This document shows positions 51,687 to 62,520 of a stretch of DNA of 64,000 nucleotides, piece by piece. The DNA is taken from the NCBI RefSeq assembly GCF_031348265.1, contig NZ_CP133771.1, positions 3,100,001 to 3,164,000 on the forward strand. Reading direction: 5' to 3'. Position numbers and translations under genes: made by a program. The first letter of the stretch is position 1. Each line of letters opens with the position of its first letter. A model generated the notes under the pieces. That model was not told the DNA's origin, made no database searches, and worked only from the letters and a program-made list of their open reading frames with translations. The stretch is from Streptomyces collinus (GTDB lineage: Bacteria; Actinomycetota; Actinomycetes; Streptomycetales; Streptomycetaceae).

Positions 51687-52579
51687 TGATATCTCCGTTC
51701 TGTGTCTTCCAGGCTGGAAGGACGAAACCAGTATTGCCTCAACTCCAGGGCACGCTCCACTCGGAATGCCCGTAGCTCCGGAACTTCATCCACATGGCCC
51801 CCTGATGCAGATGATATGAGTGCGGAATTCCCAGGTCGCGACGGGTCGATCAACCCATCGGAGTAATGGCACACCGGACACACACCGGTTAATCAACAGA
51901 GTTGGGTCACACCCTTGCCCCTCGACCGGTGCGCGGCCGACGAACCTCCTGCATTGCTCCTATTTTCACTCCGGAGGCAACGCCTTCACTGCGATGGGCA
52001 GTTGGCCAACACGTGGAAGGCAGTTTGGGCAGTCTCCGTCAGACAGACCGGCCTTGTGCGGCGGTTCAGCAGGGACAGGCCGCCGTCAAGCAGGTCAGCC
52101 GCATGCCCGCAGACCAGCACAGCATTGGGGAGTTCGGCCGCCGGACGTACCTGGGGGGCGTGGCCCGACACGGCGGATTCGGCCCGCAGCACGTCCACAG
52201 CGGCCACGCAGTCCCCGCCGGAGAGCAACCGAACGGTAGCCGGCAGGAATCCTCCCCGGCTCGGGGAGGACTTGGGCGTGCGCCACGGTGACAGCGCTAC
52301 CGATACGCCTGACACATACCGGACTTGAGGGCCGGCCGGAGCTGTTCTTGTGCCGGTGAAGGCTGAGTCGCGCTCAGGGGGTGTGGGGGGCCGTGCTGGA
52401 AGTCACCGGTGATGCGCTCCTGCGGATGCAGCAGGGACTGAGAACGCCGACGGATGCCGGGTTCCGTCCTCAGTGGTGACGACCGGAACACGTACATCGA
52501 CCTCTTCGAGCCGACGGACTGAAGACGCTGCGGTCGCTGCAGGGGGGAGGCGTGGACGGCTCCGGACGTTTCGTCTGGA
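51687..52579. other. gene-poor region with insertion-element debris
   Basis: About 890 bases without an intact gene. The left part (51687-51815) is the leader of peptide copy 2. Around 52240-52275 lies a GGAATCC hairpin resembling the end of IS605/TnpB elements (listed separately). The remaining frames have no recognisable family sequence and are probably decayed. Confidence 0.5.
52238..52275 (+). mobile_element. possible right-end remnant of an IS605/TnpB-type element
   Basis: CCGGCAGGAATCC is followed by a perfect hairpin, CCTCCCCG (52251-52258) with CGGGGAGG (52262-52269), and then ACTTGGG. The pattern GGAATCC-hairpin-GGGGAGGA is what I know from the 3' ends of IS200/IS605-family TnpB elements, where it forms the end of the guide RNA scaffold. 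No TnpB gene can be read upstream in any frame, so at most a relic remains. A simple terminator hairpin is the alternative. Confidence 0.35.
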
Positions 52580-52943
52580 TCACCGGGCGGACCGGAGGGA
52601 GACGCCTGAGATGTGGAGTCCGGCCGGCCAGGTAGCCGGTCGCGGCCTTCTCCTAGCGGGTGGCAATGCCTCGCCGCTGCTTCAGGCGGTTGACGCACCG
52701 CTCGACGGTGGTGCGCTGCTCGTAAACCTCACGGTCGAATTCGGGTGGCCTGCTGCCCGGCATCCCCGGCGAAGCCGGTGCCCGGCCGGGTGCGGGACCG
52801 GCTGATGGCGCGGTCGTCGACTCGTCGGCCGGGGCCCCCGTTCTGCGGGCCCCGGCCGCGCGTTGGTGAGCGCGCACGATCGTGGAGACCACCGAGGATG
52901 CCCGGTTCAAGGCCTCGTCGGCGTCGGCCTGGGTCCTCACCAT
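52580..52943 (-). pseudogene. C-terminal remnant of an IS5-family transposase
   Basis: Read leftwards, the translation gives FDREVYEQRTTVERCVNRLKQRRGIATR, the E-containing C-terminal block of IS5-family DDE transposases. It then hits an in-frame TAG (52653-52655), continues EKAATGYLAG, and after a frame change ends LHISGVSLRSAR-stop at 52580-52582. The upstream part up to about 52943 is only loosely similar and shifted. The D residues and N-terminal half are missing. It is a dead relic, evidence of past insertion in this accessory stretch. Confidence 0.8.
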
Positions 52944-53058
52944 GGTGAGGACCCGCTCGCATCGATCACCTCATGGTGGTCCCGCCATCGGCCACCTGGT
53001 ATCGGCAGTACTGGGCGGTGACGGAGTCCCGTCAGACGACTGCCGGGGAGGGGCTACG

Positions 53059-53397
53059 TCAGCCGCAGATCTGGAAGCTCTCACCGTCGGTCTTCAGCGT
53101 TGCGCAGACCGGGGCCTTGGGCGCGGTGACCGTGACGCTCTCCTCAACACCCGCCTTGACGGTCTTGCTTACGTTCGCGAGTTCCGTGTCGCCGGAGGTG
53201 ATGCGGACACCGACGGTCCGCGTCTGGTCGCAGGTGACGCTGACCGTGAACTGCTTGGTCACGTTGTTGGTGACCGCGTGGCTGCCGATGCTGCAGGGGA
53301 AGGGCTGCTGAGGAGCCGCCTGCGCGGGCGCGGCAGCGATGAGCGGTGCTGAAGCCAGCAGCGCGGTGGCCGCAGAACGGAGCATGCGATGAGGCAT
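53059..53397 (-). CDS. small secreted protein with four cysteines
   Basis: A 112-residue precursor. The signal peptide (MPHRMLRSAATALLASAPLIAAAPAQA) is followed by a mature domain of about 85 residues. That domain has four Cys (PFPCSIG, VTCDQTR, PVCATLK, QICG at the very end), suggesting two disulfides. The body is beta-rich (HAVTNNVTKQFTVSVT, RTVGVRITSGDTELANVSKTVKAGVEESVTVTA), like a small Ig-like or inhibitor-like fold. No named family is recognised. ATG 53397 has GGAGA 5 nt upstream; the longer open frame to 53532 does not look secreted. It lies alone beside IS debris and the exporter genes. Confidence 0.75.
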   Translation of the reverse strand: MPHRMLRSAATALLASAPLIAAAPAQAAPQQPFPCSIGSHAVTNNVTKQFTVSVTCDQTRTVGVRITSGDTELANVSKTVKAGVEESVTVTAPKAPVCATLKTDGESFQICG

Positions 53398-53911
53398 TGG
53401 TTCTCCAGGGTGTTCAATTCGGCCGACCGCCGGGCGGCCAGCCGCTCGATCTCGGCGCGAAATGTTCCTTAAGCGCCTTTGGCGGGAAGATGTGACCACG
53501 GTCGGCACGAGCTCTGCAACACGGCGAACCATGGTGATCCGCCACTCGGGTGACGGGGCGTTCGGGATCGCCGTGCCTGCTGTGCTTGGGTGTCGGCTTC
53601 CGTCATGACGTCGGTGCCTGCGGGTGATACGGCGTAGGCCGGCGCGCTATGTGTGGGCCAAGGCGACCTGTTGGTACGGGAGTTGAACACAGCGCTCGAT
53701 CGTGTGGCGGGTCGGTTCTCTCGTGCGGTCGGAGTCCTCACCGCTTACGGCGCAACCGCACGCTCCCGTCGGCCGCTTCGGCCGTGCCTCCGCCGCCCGG
53801 CCGGGCGCAATGCCTGGTCGTTCACGGGCGGCAGGTCTGCATGAGGTGGATGCGCGAGAACGGCCCCGACCTGCACCATCCGCCAGGCGGATCCGAAGAC
53901 TCCCGCACTGG
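53398..53911. other. intergenic region between small secreted protein and ABC permease
   Basis: About 510 bases. A plus-strand stretch near 53653-53760 (RELNTALDRVAGRFSRAV) faintly resembles the N-terminus of IS701-like transposases and then loses frame, which I regard as possible debris only. No intact gene, repeat or strong hairpin was seen. Confidence 0.4.
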
Positions 53912-54778
53912 CTAGGACACCACGTCCTTACGGGCGAAGCCGCGGAAGGCCAGGGCGAACAGCACGAGCGCGTACGTCACGGAGAGAGCCGTGCCCTGGA
54001 TCATGTCCGTCCATTGGAGCTGGGGCTGGACCGCGTCGAGCCAGGCGTACTGCCAGTGCGCGGGCAGGAAGTCCCGCCAGTCGCCGAGGGCTGTCACCTC
54101 GTCGAGAACGCTTCCGATGATGGTCAGGAACACCGCGCCGCCGACGGCACCAAGAGGCGCGTCGGTTCTGGTCGACAGCCAGAACGCCAAGCCCGCGGTG
54201 ACGAGTTGGGAGACGAGGACGTACGCCACGATGATCACCAGGCGCTGCGCGGCGGTGCCGGCGGACAGTGTGCCCCCGGTGGGGAGCTGCAGCGGGCCCC
54301 AGCCGTAAGCGGTCGTGCCGACGGCAAGGGCGACGACCGGCAACAGCACGAGGGCGGCAAGGCTGAGGCCGAATGCGACGACGAGTTTGGACCACAGCAG
54401 GCGTGCTCGGGGCACCGGCGCCGCGAGGAGGTAGCGCAGCGAGGACCAGCCGGCCTCCGCGGCGACCGTGTCCCCGAAGAACAGCGCCACGGGGATGACG
54501 AGCAGGAAACCGGCGGAGGCGAAGAGGTTCACGGCGGCGAAGTTGGCGCCGGACGCCGTGGCCGAGTCCATGAGGTTCACCCGGCCGTTGTCCTGGCCCG
54601 GATCGCCACCGATCTGGAAGGCGATGAGCAGGACGAACGGCAGGGCGAACATGATCGCCCCCATGACGAGTGTGCGCCGCCGCTTCAACTGCCTGACCAG
54701 CTCCACCCGCAGGGGCAGCGTGCGGCCCGCGCGGTAGCCGGACGCGACCTCCGGGGGATCGGCCACGATGCTGCTCAT
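53912..54778 (-). CDS. ABC-2 type exporter permease
   Basis: A 288-residue ABC-2 family membrane subunit with about six helices. They start at about residues 40-57 (RRTLVMGAIMFALPFVLLIAF) and 92-115 (FASAGFLLVIPVALFFG), and four more follow (around 137-160, 185-207, 214-240, 265-282). A cytoplasmic segment YLLAAPVPRARLLWSK is typical of ABC-2 permeases. It pairs with the ATPase domain of the upstream peptidase-ATPase fusion: the ATG overlaps that gene's stop (ATGA at 54775-54778). The exported substrate is unknown; with a secreted peptidase in the same polypeptide as the ATPase, a peptide is possible. Confidence 0.82.
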   Translation of the reverse strand: MSSIVADPPEVASGYRAGRTLPLRVELVRQLKRRRTLVMGAIMFALPFVLLIAFQIGGDPGQDNGRVNLMDSATASGANFAAVNLFASAGFLLVIPVALFFGDTVAAEAGWSSLRYLLAAPVPRARLLWSKLVVAFGLSLAALVLLPVVALAVGTTAYGWGPLQLPTGGTLSAGTAAQRLVIIVAYVLVSQLVTAGLAFWLSTRTDAPLGAVGGAVFLTIIGSVLDEVTALGDWRDFLPAHWQYAWLDAVQPQLQWTDMIQGTALSVTYALVLFALAFRGFARKDVVS

Positions 54779-57438
54779 GCTTCGGCTCCGATCAGAGTGA
54801 GGAAGGCGTCTTCGAGGCGCCGGTGGGGGCCTACGGACTCCACGGCGACCTGCAGCTGTACCAGCCCGGCGACCAGGCGGGCAGGGGTTCCGCCGGAGTC
54901 GAGGCGGACCAGGAGTCCTTCGTCGGTGCGCACCGCCGAGGCGACGCCCGGCAATGCCCCCACCTTCTCGACGAGGGGCTCGTCCAAGGGGGTGGTCGTG
55001 CCCACCAGCAGTGTGTCCCCAGAGCCGATGATCTCCGTCACCAGCCCCGCCTGGACGAGCCGCCCGTGGTCCATCACCACCAGGTGGGTGCAGGTCTGTT
55101 CGACCTCGGCCAGCAGATGGCTGGAGACGATGACCGTGCGGCCGGCCGCCGCGTACCGGATCATGACCTCGCGCATCTCGCGGATCTGAGGGGGGTCCAG
55201 GCCGTTGGTCGGCTCGTCGAGAATGAGCAGGTCCGGCAGGCCGAGCATGGCCTGGGCGAGGGCGAGGCGCTGGCGCATGCCCTGCGAGTAGGTGCGGACC
55301 GGGCGGGCGAGGGCGTCGCCGAGGCCCGCGATCTGCAGCGCTCCGTCCAGGTGCGCGTCCTCGGGCGGGCGGCCGGTGGCGCGCCAGTACAGTTCGAGGT
55401 TCCCGCGGCCGGAGAGATGCGGCAGGAAGCCCGCGCCCTCGACGAAGGCGCCGACGCGCGACAGCACAGGGGTGCCCGGCCGGATCGCGTGGCCGAAAAC
55501 GCGGATCTCGCCGCCGTCCGGCTTGATCAGGCCCATCAGCATGCGCAGGGTCGTCGTCTTGCCCGCACCGTTGGGGCCGAGGAGCCCCAGTATCTGGCCC
55601 TTCTCCACGCGGAAGGACAGGTCCTTGACCGCGTAGCGATCCGTCGACTTGGCGTACCGCTTGGACAGATCCGTGATGGTGAGCGGCACTTCGGCCAGCG
55701 CGGGGTCGGGGGTGGGCGCTACCGTGCGGCGCCGTCCACTCAGCAGCAGCGCCAGCGCGACGACCGCGCCGGCCGGCGGCATCCACCACACCCAGGCGGG
55801 CAGCGGGCCCGCACCGCCGGTCCGGCCGAGGGGCATCGGTACCTTGAGCTCGCTCTTGAGGGAGACGGTGTACGTCGCCGGGGTCGTCGGGGAGGCGTAG
55901 CCGAGGTCGGTCGAGGCGAGGACCAGGCGGAGCCGGTGACCGTCGGCCACCTCGTGGTCGATGGCCGGGAGGGTGACGCTCACGTCCTTGCCGGCCTTCG
56001 CGCCCTCCACCCTGAGGGGCGTGAGGAGTTGCGAGGGCAGCACCGGCCGGGTGCCGTCCCGGCCGACGTCGTACAGCTTCGCGAAGAGCACGGCGTCGTC
56101 GCTGGTCGACGCCACGCGGACCGTCACCGTCGGCGAGCCGGTGATCTGCGTGTCCTCCCGGAAGGGCGCCGACTCGAACGCGGCGAACTGGCCCGGGAAG
56201 TCGAGGGCCACCCCGATGCCGAGTGAGGACAGCTGGGAGAGGCCGCCCGCGCCGCCGAGGCCGGGCAGGGCGGAAACGGCGGGCGGATTGGCACCCGCCG
56301 GGTTGTCAAGGCGCTGCTCGCGCCCGGTCAGGGTGACGGAGTGCTGGTCGCTCTTGAGGCCGGGGTAGGTGTCCTCGGCCACGCCGGTCAGCCTCGGACC
56401 GCCGTCGCCGGTGCCGGTGCCGACGGTGCGCGCGACCCGGAAGGCCGGACCGGTGTCGGCGCCCTTCTCGTTCTTGAGGTAGCGGTCGAACCACGTCTGC
56501 ACCCGGGCCTGGACGCGGCTGGTCTCCATGTCGCCACCGTCGTGACCGCCGGCGATCCAGTCGACGTCGACGGGGGCACCGCCCGCGCGGATCGCCTTCG
56601 CCGCGGCATCGGCCTGGTTCATCGGGAAGAGGGAGTCGGTCTGGCCCTGCATCAGGAGGGTGGGCACCTTGATGCGGTCACCGACGGCGGTCGGTGAGCG
56701 TTTCTCCAGCAGTTCGCGCGCCTCGGCGTCCGGCTTCCCTGATGCGGCGACGCGTTCGTACATCCGGCACAGCGCGGGCTCGAGCCTCCGGCATCCGCCA
56801 CCGGTGTTGACGAAGATACCGGCCCACAACTTCTTGAACACGCCGTTCGGGAACAGCGCGTCCGCGAGGTTCCAATACGTGATCGAAGGGGCGATGGCGT
56901 CCACCCGGTCGTCGTGGCCCGCCGCCAGCAGCGCGATCGCGCCGCCGTAGGAGGCGCCCGCCATGCCCACGCGCGGGTCGCCGGGCTTGTCGAGCTCGAC
57001 CTGGGGCTGCTCGGCCAGCCAGTCGATGAGCTTCGAGACGTCGGCCACCTCGCCCTGGGGGTCGTTCAGCCCGATCTTCCCCGTGGACCTTCCGAAGCCG
57101 CGCGCCGACCAGGTCATCACCGCGTACCCGTCGCGGGCAAGGTCCTCCGCCTGCTGCCGGACGTCGTCCTTGCTGCCGCCGAAGCCGTGCCCGAGCAGGA
57201 CGGCGGGGCGGCGGCCGCCCGAGCCCGCGGTGAAGTACGAGGTGTCGACGCGTACCCCGTCGCCCATGGTCATGAGCTGGTCGGCGTGGTGCACCGGGGG
57301 CGGGTCGTCGGCGGCGACGGCCGACGTCACCGTCCAGGTACCCGCACCGGCGAGCAGGACGACGGCGGACGCGGCAGCGATGAACCGTCGCCGTCGCCGT
57401 GACCACAGGTCCCGCAGTCCGGGCAGTCGAAGATTCAT
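54775..57438 (-). CDS. fusion of secreted X-Pro-type peptidase and ABC exporter ATPase
   Basis: An 887-residue two-function protein. Residues 19-43 form a membrane helix or signal, then an alpha/beta-hydrolase of the S15/CocE (X-Pro dipeptidyl-peptidase) type: nucleophile S163 in MAGASYGG, acid D268 in MQGQTDSLF, His299 in AGGHDGG. A beta-sandwich region of PepX_C type follows (about 365-530) with VALDFPG and RLRLVLAST. A second membrane helix (about 547-567) leads to a full ABC ATPase: Walker A GPNGAGKT (621-628), signature YSQGMRQR (717-724), Walker B LLILDEP (737-743). The topology puts the peptidase outside and the ATPase inside. The next gene, an ABC-2 permease, overlaps by 4 bases. ATG 57438 is the start. 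Confidence 0.85.
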   Translation of the reverse strand: MNLRLPGLRDLWSRRRRRFIAAASAVVLLAGAGTWTVTSAVAADDPPPVHHADQLMTMGDGVRVDTSYFTAGSGGRRPAVLLGHGFGGSKDDVRQQAEDLARDGYAVMTWSARGFGRSTGKIGLNDPQGEVADVSKLIDWLAEQPQVELDKPGDPRVGMAGASYGGAIALLAAGHDDRVDAIAPSITYWNLADALFPNGVFKKLWAGIFVNTGGGCRRLEPALCRMYERVAASGKPDAEARELLEKRSPTAVGDRIKVPTLLMQGQTDSLFPMNQADAAAKAIRAGGAPVDVDWIAGGHDGGDMETSRVQARVQTWFDRYLKNEKGADTGPAFRVARTVGTGTGDGGPRLTGVAEDTYPGLKSDQHSVTLTGREQRLDNPAGANPPAVSALPGLGGAGGLSQLSSLGIGVALDFPGQFAAFESAPFREDTQITGSPTVTVRVASTSDDAVLFAKLYDVGRDGTRPVLPSQLLTPLRVEGAKAGKDVSVTLPAIDHEVADGHRLRLVLASTDLGYASPTTPATYTVSLKSELKVPMPLGRTGGAGPLPAWVWWMPPAGAVVALALLLSGRRRTVAPTPDPALAEVPLTITDLSKRYAKSTDRYAVKDLSFRVEKGQILGLLGPNGAGKTTTLRMLMGLIKPDGGEIRVFGHAIRPGTPVLSRVGAFVEGAGFLPHLSGRGNLELYWRATGRPPEDAHLDGALQIAGLGDALARPVRTYSQGMRQRLALAQAMLGLPDLLILDEPTNGLDPPQIREMREVMIRYAAAGRTVIVSSHLLAEVEQTCTHLVVMDHGRLVQAGLVTEIIGSGDTLLVGTTTPLDEPLVEKVGALPGVASAVRTDEGLLVRLDSGGTPARLVAGLVQLQVAVESVGPHRRLEDAFLTLIGAEA

Positions 57439-57820
57439 GCGTCAACGGTAAGGGCTCAACCTGTCGGCAAGTTGTCGACCAGAGAGCGAACCCCCACCCC
57501 TCCCCCAGGAGTACGGGTTCTCCGTGCGTACTGCAGGCGTGGTACGAAGCCCGATCTTGAGCGACTGTCAGGCGTGAGCGGGCCCCGCGTTCCTGCCACT
57601 GCGACCGGCCTGGGGAGCCGACCGCCACGGCTCACGTCCTTCCAGGCCGGGTCATCGCCCGATGCCACGAGCGCACCACACAGGACCAGGAAGAACTGTT
57701 GGTGATCTGTAAGCCCTTCGTGGTCATTAAGGATCAAAAGGACTAATAGCGCATTGTGCTGACCAACGGCCAGGTCATCCTCGAATTAGCGTCAGCCAAC
57801 ACGTCAGGAAGGCCTTCAGG
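57439..57820. other. divergent intergenic region, exporter fusion / subtilase
   Basis: About 380 bases between divergent genes, AT-richer at the right (AAAAGGACTAATAGCGC near 57737). It should contain both promoters. Small open frames here lack ribosome sites. AGGAAGG (57809-57815) is the subtilase ribosome site. Confidence 0.45.
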
Positions 57821-59029
57821 ATGCGCGAAACCTTCACCGCCCGGCGGCGGATCGTCGCAGCGGTCGCCGCCGTGGCCGCGGCGGCCGTCATCGGGAGCGG
57901 TTCCGCTCTGCCCGCCCAAGCCACCCCGTCCGCAGGAAGGATTCTGCAGGAGAACTCCGCCAACGCGGTCGAGAACAGTTACATCGTCGTACTGAAAGAG
58001 TCCGCGGGGTTCAGGGCGAACTCCACGAAGGGCGAAGATCTGGTGGCCAAGTACGGCGCCACCGTGGACTGGACCTACGACGAGGTACTCAACGGCTTCG
58101 CCATCCGTATCAGCGCCTCCGGAGCGAGGAGTTTGGCGGAAGACCCGGCCGTCGAGTTCGTCGAGCAGGACCGGATGGTCCACCTCGAGGCCACCCAGTA
58201 CAACCCTCCGTGGGGCCTGGACCGCATCGACCAGCCCCGGCTCCCACGCAACCTGATGTACAGCTATCCGGACACAGCGGGCAAATCCGCGACCGTGTAC
58301 GTGATCGACACGGGAGTGCGCATCACCCACACCGAGTTCGCAGGGCGCGCCAGGCACGGCTACGACTTCGTCGACCGTGACACCAACGCCTCTGACGGCA
58401 ACGGTCACGGAACACACGTCGCCACCACGGTCGCGGGCAAGACGTACGGCGTGGCGAAGCAGTCCAAGATCGTGTCGGTACGTGTGCTGGACAACAACGG
58501 GGCCGGCACCCTCGCCGGTGTCATCGCGGGCGTCGACTGGGTCACGGTGCGTCGCGTCCGGCCCGCGGTCGCCAACATGTCGCTGGGCGCCGGCGTCAGC
58601 ACGTCGCTGGACACCGCGGTGAGGAACTCCATCGCCTCCGGTGTCACGTACGCGGTGGCCGCCGGCAACTCGAACGCGGACGCCACCTCCTTCTCACCCG
58701 CCCGGGTGGGTTCCGCCCTCACCGTGGGGGCCAGCACCTGGACCGACAGCCGATCCAGTTTCTCGAACTACGGTCCCCGGCTCGACATGTTCGCCCCCGG
58801 CTCCCTGATCACCGGCGGCTGGCACACGAGTGACACGGCGACGACCACGCTCTCCGGGACATCCATGGCCTCCCCCCATGTCGCGGGAGCCGCGGCCGTC
58901 TACCTCACCTCGCACCCCAGCGCCGGTCCGGCGACCGTACACAGCGCCCTCGTGAACGGGGCCACAACCGGAGTCCTCAACAACATCGGGACCGGATCAC
59001 CCAACAGGCTTCTCAGACTCGTGCCGTAG
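57821..59029 (+). CDS. secreted subtilisin-family (S8) serine protease
   Basis: A 402-residue pre-pro-protease. A signal peptide (Arg at 8-10, hydrophobic 11-30, cleavage near AQA-TPS) is followed by an I9 inhibitor-type propeptide (about 50-122: NSYIVVLKES, VEFVEQDRMV). The catalytic domain has D163 (VIDTG), H196 (NGHGTHVAT), the oxyanion N283 (AAGNS) and S348 (SGTSMASP), as in proteinase K-like S8A enzymes. It ends right after the catalytic domain with no binding module. Expected activity: broad extracellular proteolysis. The gene is divergent from the exporter fusion and probably has its own promoter. Confidence 0.92.
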   Translation: MRETFTARRRIVAAVAAVAAAAVIGSGSALPAQATPSAGRILQENSANAVENSYIVVLKESAGFRANSTKGEDLVAKYGATVDWTYDEVLNGFAIRISASGARSLAEDPAVEFVEQDRMVHLEATQYNPPWGLDRIDQPRLPRNLMYSYPDTAGKSATVYVIDTGVRITHTEFAGRARHGYDFVDRDTNASDGNGHGTHVATTVAGKTYGVAKQSKIVSVRVLDNNGAGTLAGVIAGVDWVTVRRVRPAVANMSLGAGVSTSLDTAVRNSIASGVTYAVAAGNSNADATSFSPARVGSALTVGASTWTDSRSSFSNYGPRLDMFAPGSLITGGWHTSDTATTTLSGTSMASPHVAGAAAVYLTSHPSAGPATVHSALVNGATTGVLNNIGTGSPNRLLRLVP

Positions 59030-59057
59030 ATGATCGACTCCAGGGACCAGATGTCGA

Positions 59058-59082
59058 AGGCGGCCCGCAGTACGGGCCGCCT
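59058..59082. terminator. hairpin between convergent subtilase and iolA
   Basis: AGGCGGCCCG (59058-59067) pairs with CGGGCCGCCT (59073-59082) over a 5-nt loop, about 30 bases after the subtilase stop and 38 before the end of iolA. It can act for both genes. Confidence 0.75.
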
Positions 59083-59119
59083 CCGGTGTGGTCTGTGCGC
59101 CTGACTGCTTGACGAGGAT

Positions 59120-60622
<1,503 letters not shown>

Positions 60623-60636
60623 GGCCGGGAACTCCT

Positions 60637-62520
60637 TCACAGATGGCGGCGTCGGGTGGAGACGTGCCGTTCGTACAGCTCACGTGCCTTGACCGCGGAC
60701 GGCCGTGTCGCGGTCTCGGCCACGGGTACATCCCACCAGGCCTGCGCGGGAGGCGCGCCCGACACTGTGTCTGCCGTTTGGGTCTCGACGTAGACACATG
60801 TGGGAGTGTCGGCCGCCCGGGCCTCGGCGAGGGCCTCCCGGAGGTCCCGGACCGTCTTCGCGCGCAGGACGCGCATGCCGAGGCTGGCCGCGTTGGCGGC
60901 GAGGTCCACGGGCAGCGGCGACCCTGTGTACGAGCCGTCCTCGGAGCGGTAGCGGTAGGCGGTGCCGAACCGCTCGCCGCCCACCGACTCCGACAGTCCG
61001 CCGATGGACGCGTAGCCGTGGTTCTGGATGATCAGGACCTTGATCGCGATGCCCTCCTGCACCGCCGTGACGATCTCCGTCGGCATCATGAGGTACGTGC
61101 CGTCGCCGACCAGCGCCCACACGGGCCGGTCGGGAGCGGCCAGCTTCACGCCGATGGCGGCCGGGATCTCGTAGCCCATGCAGGAGTAGCCGTACTCCAG
61201 GTGGTACTGGTCGGGCGACCGGGTGCGCCACAGTTTGTGCAGGTCGCCGGGGAGGGAGCCAGCGGCGTTGATCAGGATGTCCGACTCGTCGGCGATCTCG
61301 TCCAGGGCGCCGAGGATCTGCGGCTGGGTCGGGCGGGTGTCCGGTTCGTCCACCTCGTAGCAGGCGTCGACGCGCTGCTCCCAGCGCTCCTTGTCCTCGG
61401 TGTACTCGGTGGCGTAGCTGCCGGCGACCCGGTACGCGTGCAGCCGGAGGGCTCCGGTGAGCTCCTGGAGGCCGCTGCGGGCGTCGGCGACCAGGGGCTG
61501 CCCGGCGAGCTTGTGGCCGTCGTAGGGCGCGATGTTGAGGTTGAGGAACCGGACGTCCGGGTTGCTGAACAGCGTGCCGGAGGCGGTGGTGAAGTCGGTG
61601 TAGCGGGTGCCGATGCCGATCACCAGGTCGGCGGTGCGGGCGAGTTCGTCCGCGGTGGCCGTGCCGGTGTGACCGACGCCGCCGACGTCCTGGGGGTGGT
61701 CGTGGCGCAGTGAGCCCTTGCCGGCCTGGGTGGAGGCGACCGGGATGCCGGTGGCCCCGGCGAACTCGGCGAGGGCCTCCTCGGCGCGGCTGTGGTGGAC
61801 GCCGCCGCCCGCGACGACCAGCGGCCGCTTCGCCGCCCGGATCGCCCGCACGGCCTCGGCCAGTTCCGCCGGGTCGGCGCCGGGCCGCCGCACGGCCCAG
61901 ACGCGCTCGGCGAAGAACTCCTCCGGCCAGTCGTACGCCTCGGCCTGCACGTCCTGGGGCAGGGCGAGGGTGACGGCGCCGGTCTCGACGGGGTCGGTGA
62001 GCACCCGCATCGCGCCGAGCGCCGCGGGGATCAGCGCCTCGGGGCGGGTGATCCGGTCGAAGTACCTGGAGACCGGGCGCAGGCAGTCGTTGACCGACAC
62101 GTCGCCCGCGTACGGCACTTCGAGCTGCTGGAGGACCGGGTCGGCGGGGCGGGTGGCGAAGGTGTCGCCGGGCAGGAGCAGCACCGGAAGGTGGTTGATG
62201 GTCGCGAGGGCCGCGCCGGTGACGAGGTTGGTGGCGCCCGGGCCGATGGAGGTCGTCACCGCGTGCGTGGACAGGCGGCCGGACTGGCGGGCGTAGCCGA
62301 CGGCCGCGTGCACCATGGCCTGTTCGTTGCGGCCCTGGTGGTAGGGCATCTCCTCGGCGTGCTCCAGGAGCGCCTGACCGATGCCGGCGACGTTGCCGTG
62401 GCCGAAGATGCCCCAGGTGGCGCCGATGAGCCGCTGCCGGACGCCGTCGCGTTCGGTGTACTGGGCCGCCAGGAAGCGCACCAGCGCCTGTGCGACCGTC
62501 AGCCTCGTCGTCGAGGTCAT
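60637..62520 (-). CDS. iolD: 3D-(3,5/4)-trihydroxycyclohexane-1,2-dione hydrolase
   Basis: A 627-residue thiamine-diphosphate enzyme of the inositol pathway, opening trihydroxycyclohexanedione to 5-deoxy-glucuronate. Features seen: the N-terminal Pyr domain with GIFGHGNVAGIGQALLEH and the ThDP Glu region; MVHAAVGYARQ; the central domain; and the C-terminal ThDP/Mg motif VGDGTYLMMPTEIVTAVQEGIAIKVLIIQNHGYASIGG. The length fits IolD. ATG 62520 has GAGGGAGGG upstream and overlaps the stop of the deleted iolB frame (ATGA at 62517-62520). The longer open frame to 62652 is iolB remnant sequence in another register. Confidence 0.93.
   Translation of the reverse strand: MTSTTRLTVAQALVRFLAAQYTERDGVRQRLIGATWGIFGHGNVAGIGQALLEHAEEMPYHQGRNEQAMVHAAVGYARQSGRLSTHAVTTSIGPGATNLVTGAALATINHLPVLLLPGDTFATRPADPVLQQLEVPYAGDVSVNDCLRPVSRYFDRITRPEALIPAALGAMRVLTDPVETGAVTLALPQDVQAEAYDWPEEFFAERVWAVRRPGADPAELAEAVRAIRAAKRPLVVAGGGVHHSRAEEALAEFAGATGIPVASTQAGKGSLRHDHPQDVGGVGHTGTATADELARTADLVIGIGTRYTDFTTASGTLFSNPDVRFLNLNIAPYDGHKLAGQPLVADARSGLQELTGALRLHAYRVAGSYATEYTEDKERWEQRVDACYEVDEPDTRPTQPQILGALDEIADESDILINAAGSLPGDLHKLWRTRSPDQYHLEYGYSCMGYEIPAAIGVKLAAPDRPVWALVGDGTYLMMPTEIVTAVQEGIAIKVLIIQNHGYASIGGLSESVGGERFGTAYRYRSEDGSYTGSPLPVDLAANAASLGMRVLRAKTVRDLREALAEARAADTPTCVYVETQTADTVSGAPPAQAWWDVPVAETATRPSAVKARELYERHVSTRRRHL

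Noticed and set aside
51986..52315. 109-codon minus-strand open frame
   Set aside because: It has no ribosome site or signal and lies over the suspected IS605 relic, so it is probably an antisense shadow of decayed DNA.
53653..53844. Possible IS701-type transposase start on the plus strand
   Set aside because: Only about 20 residues look similar and the frame is then lost, too little to annotate.
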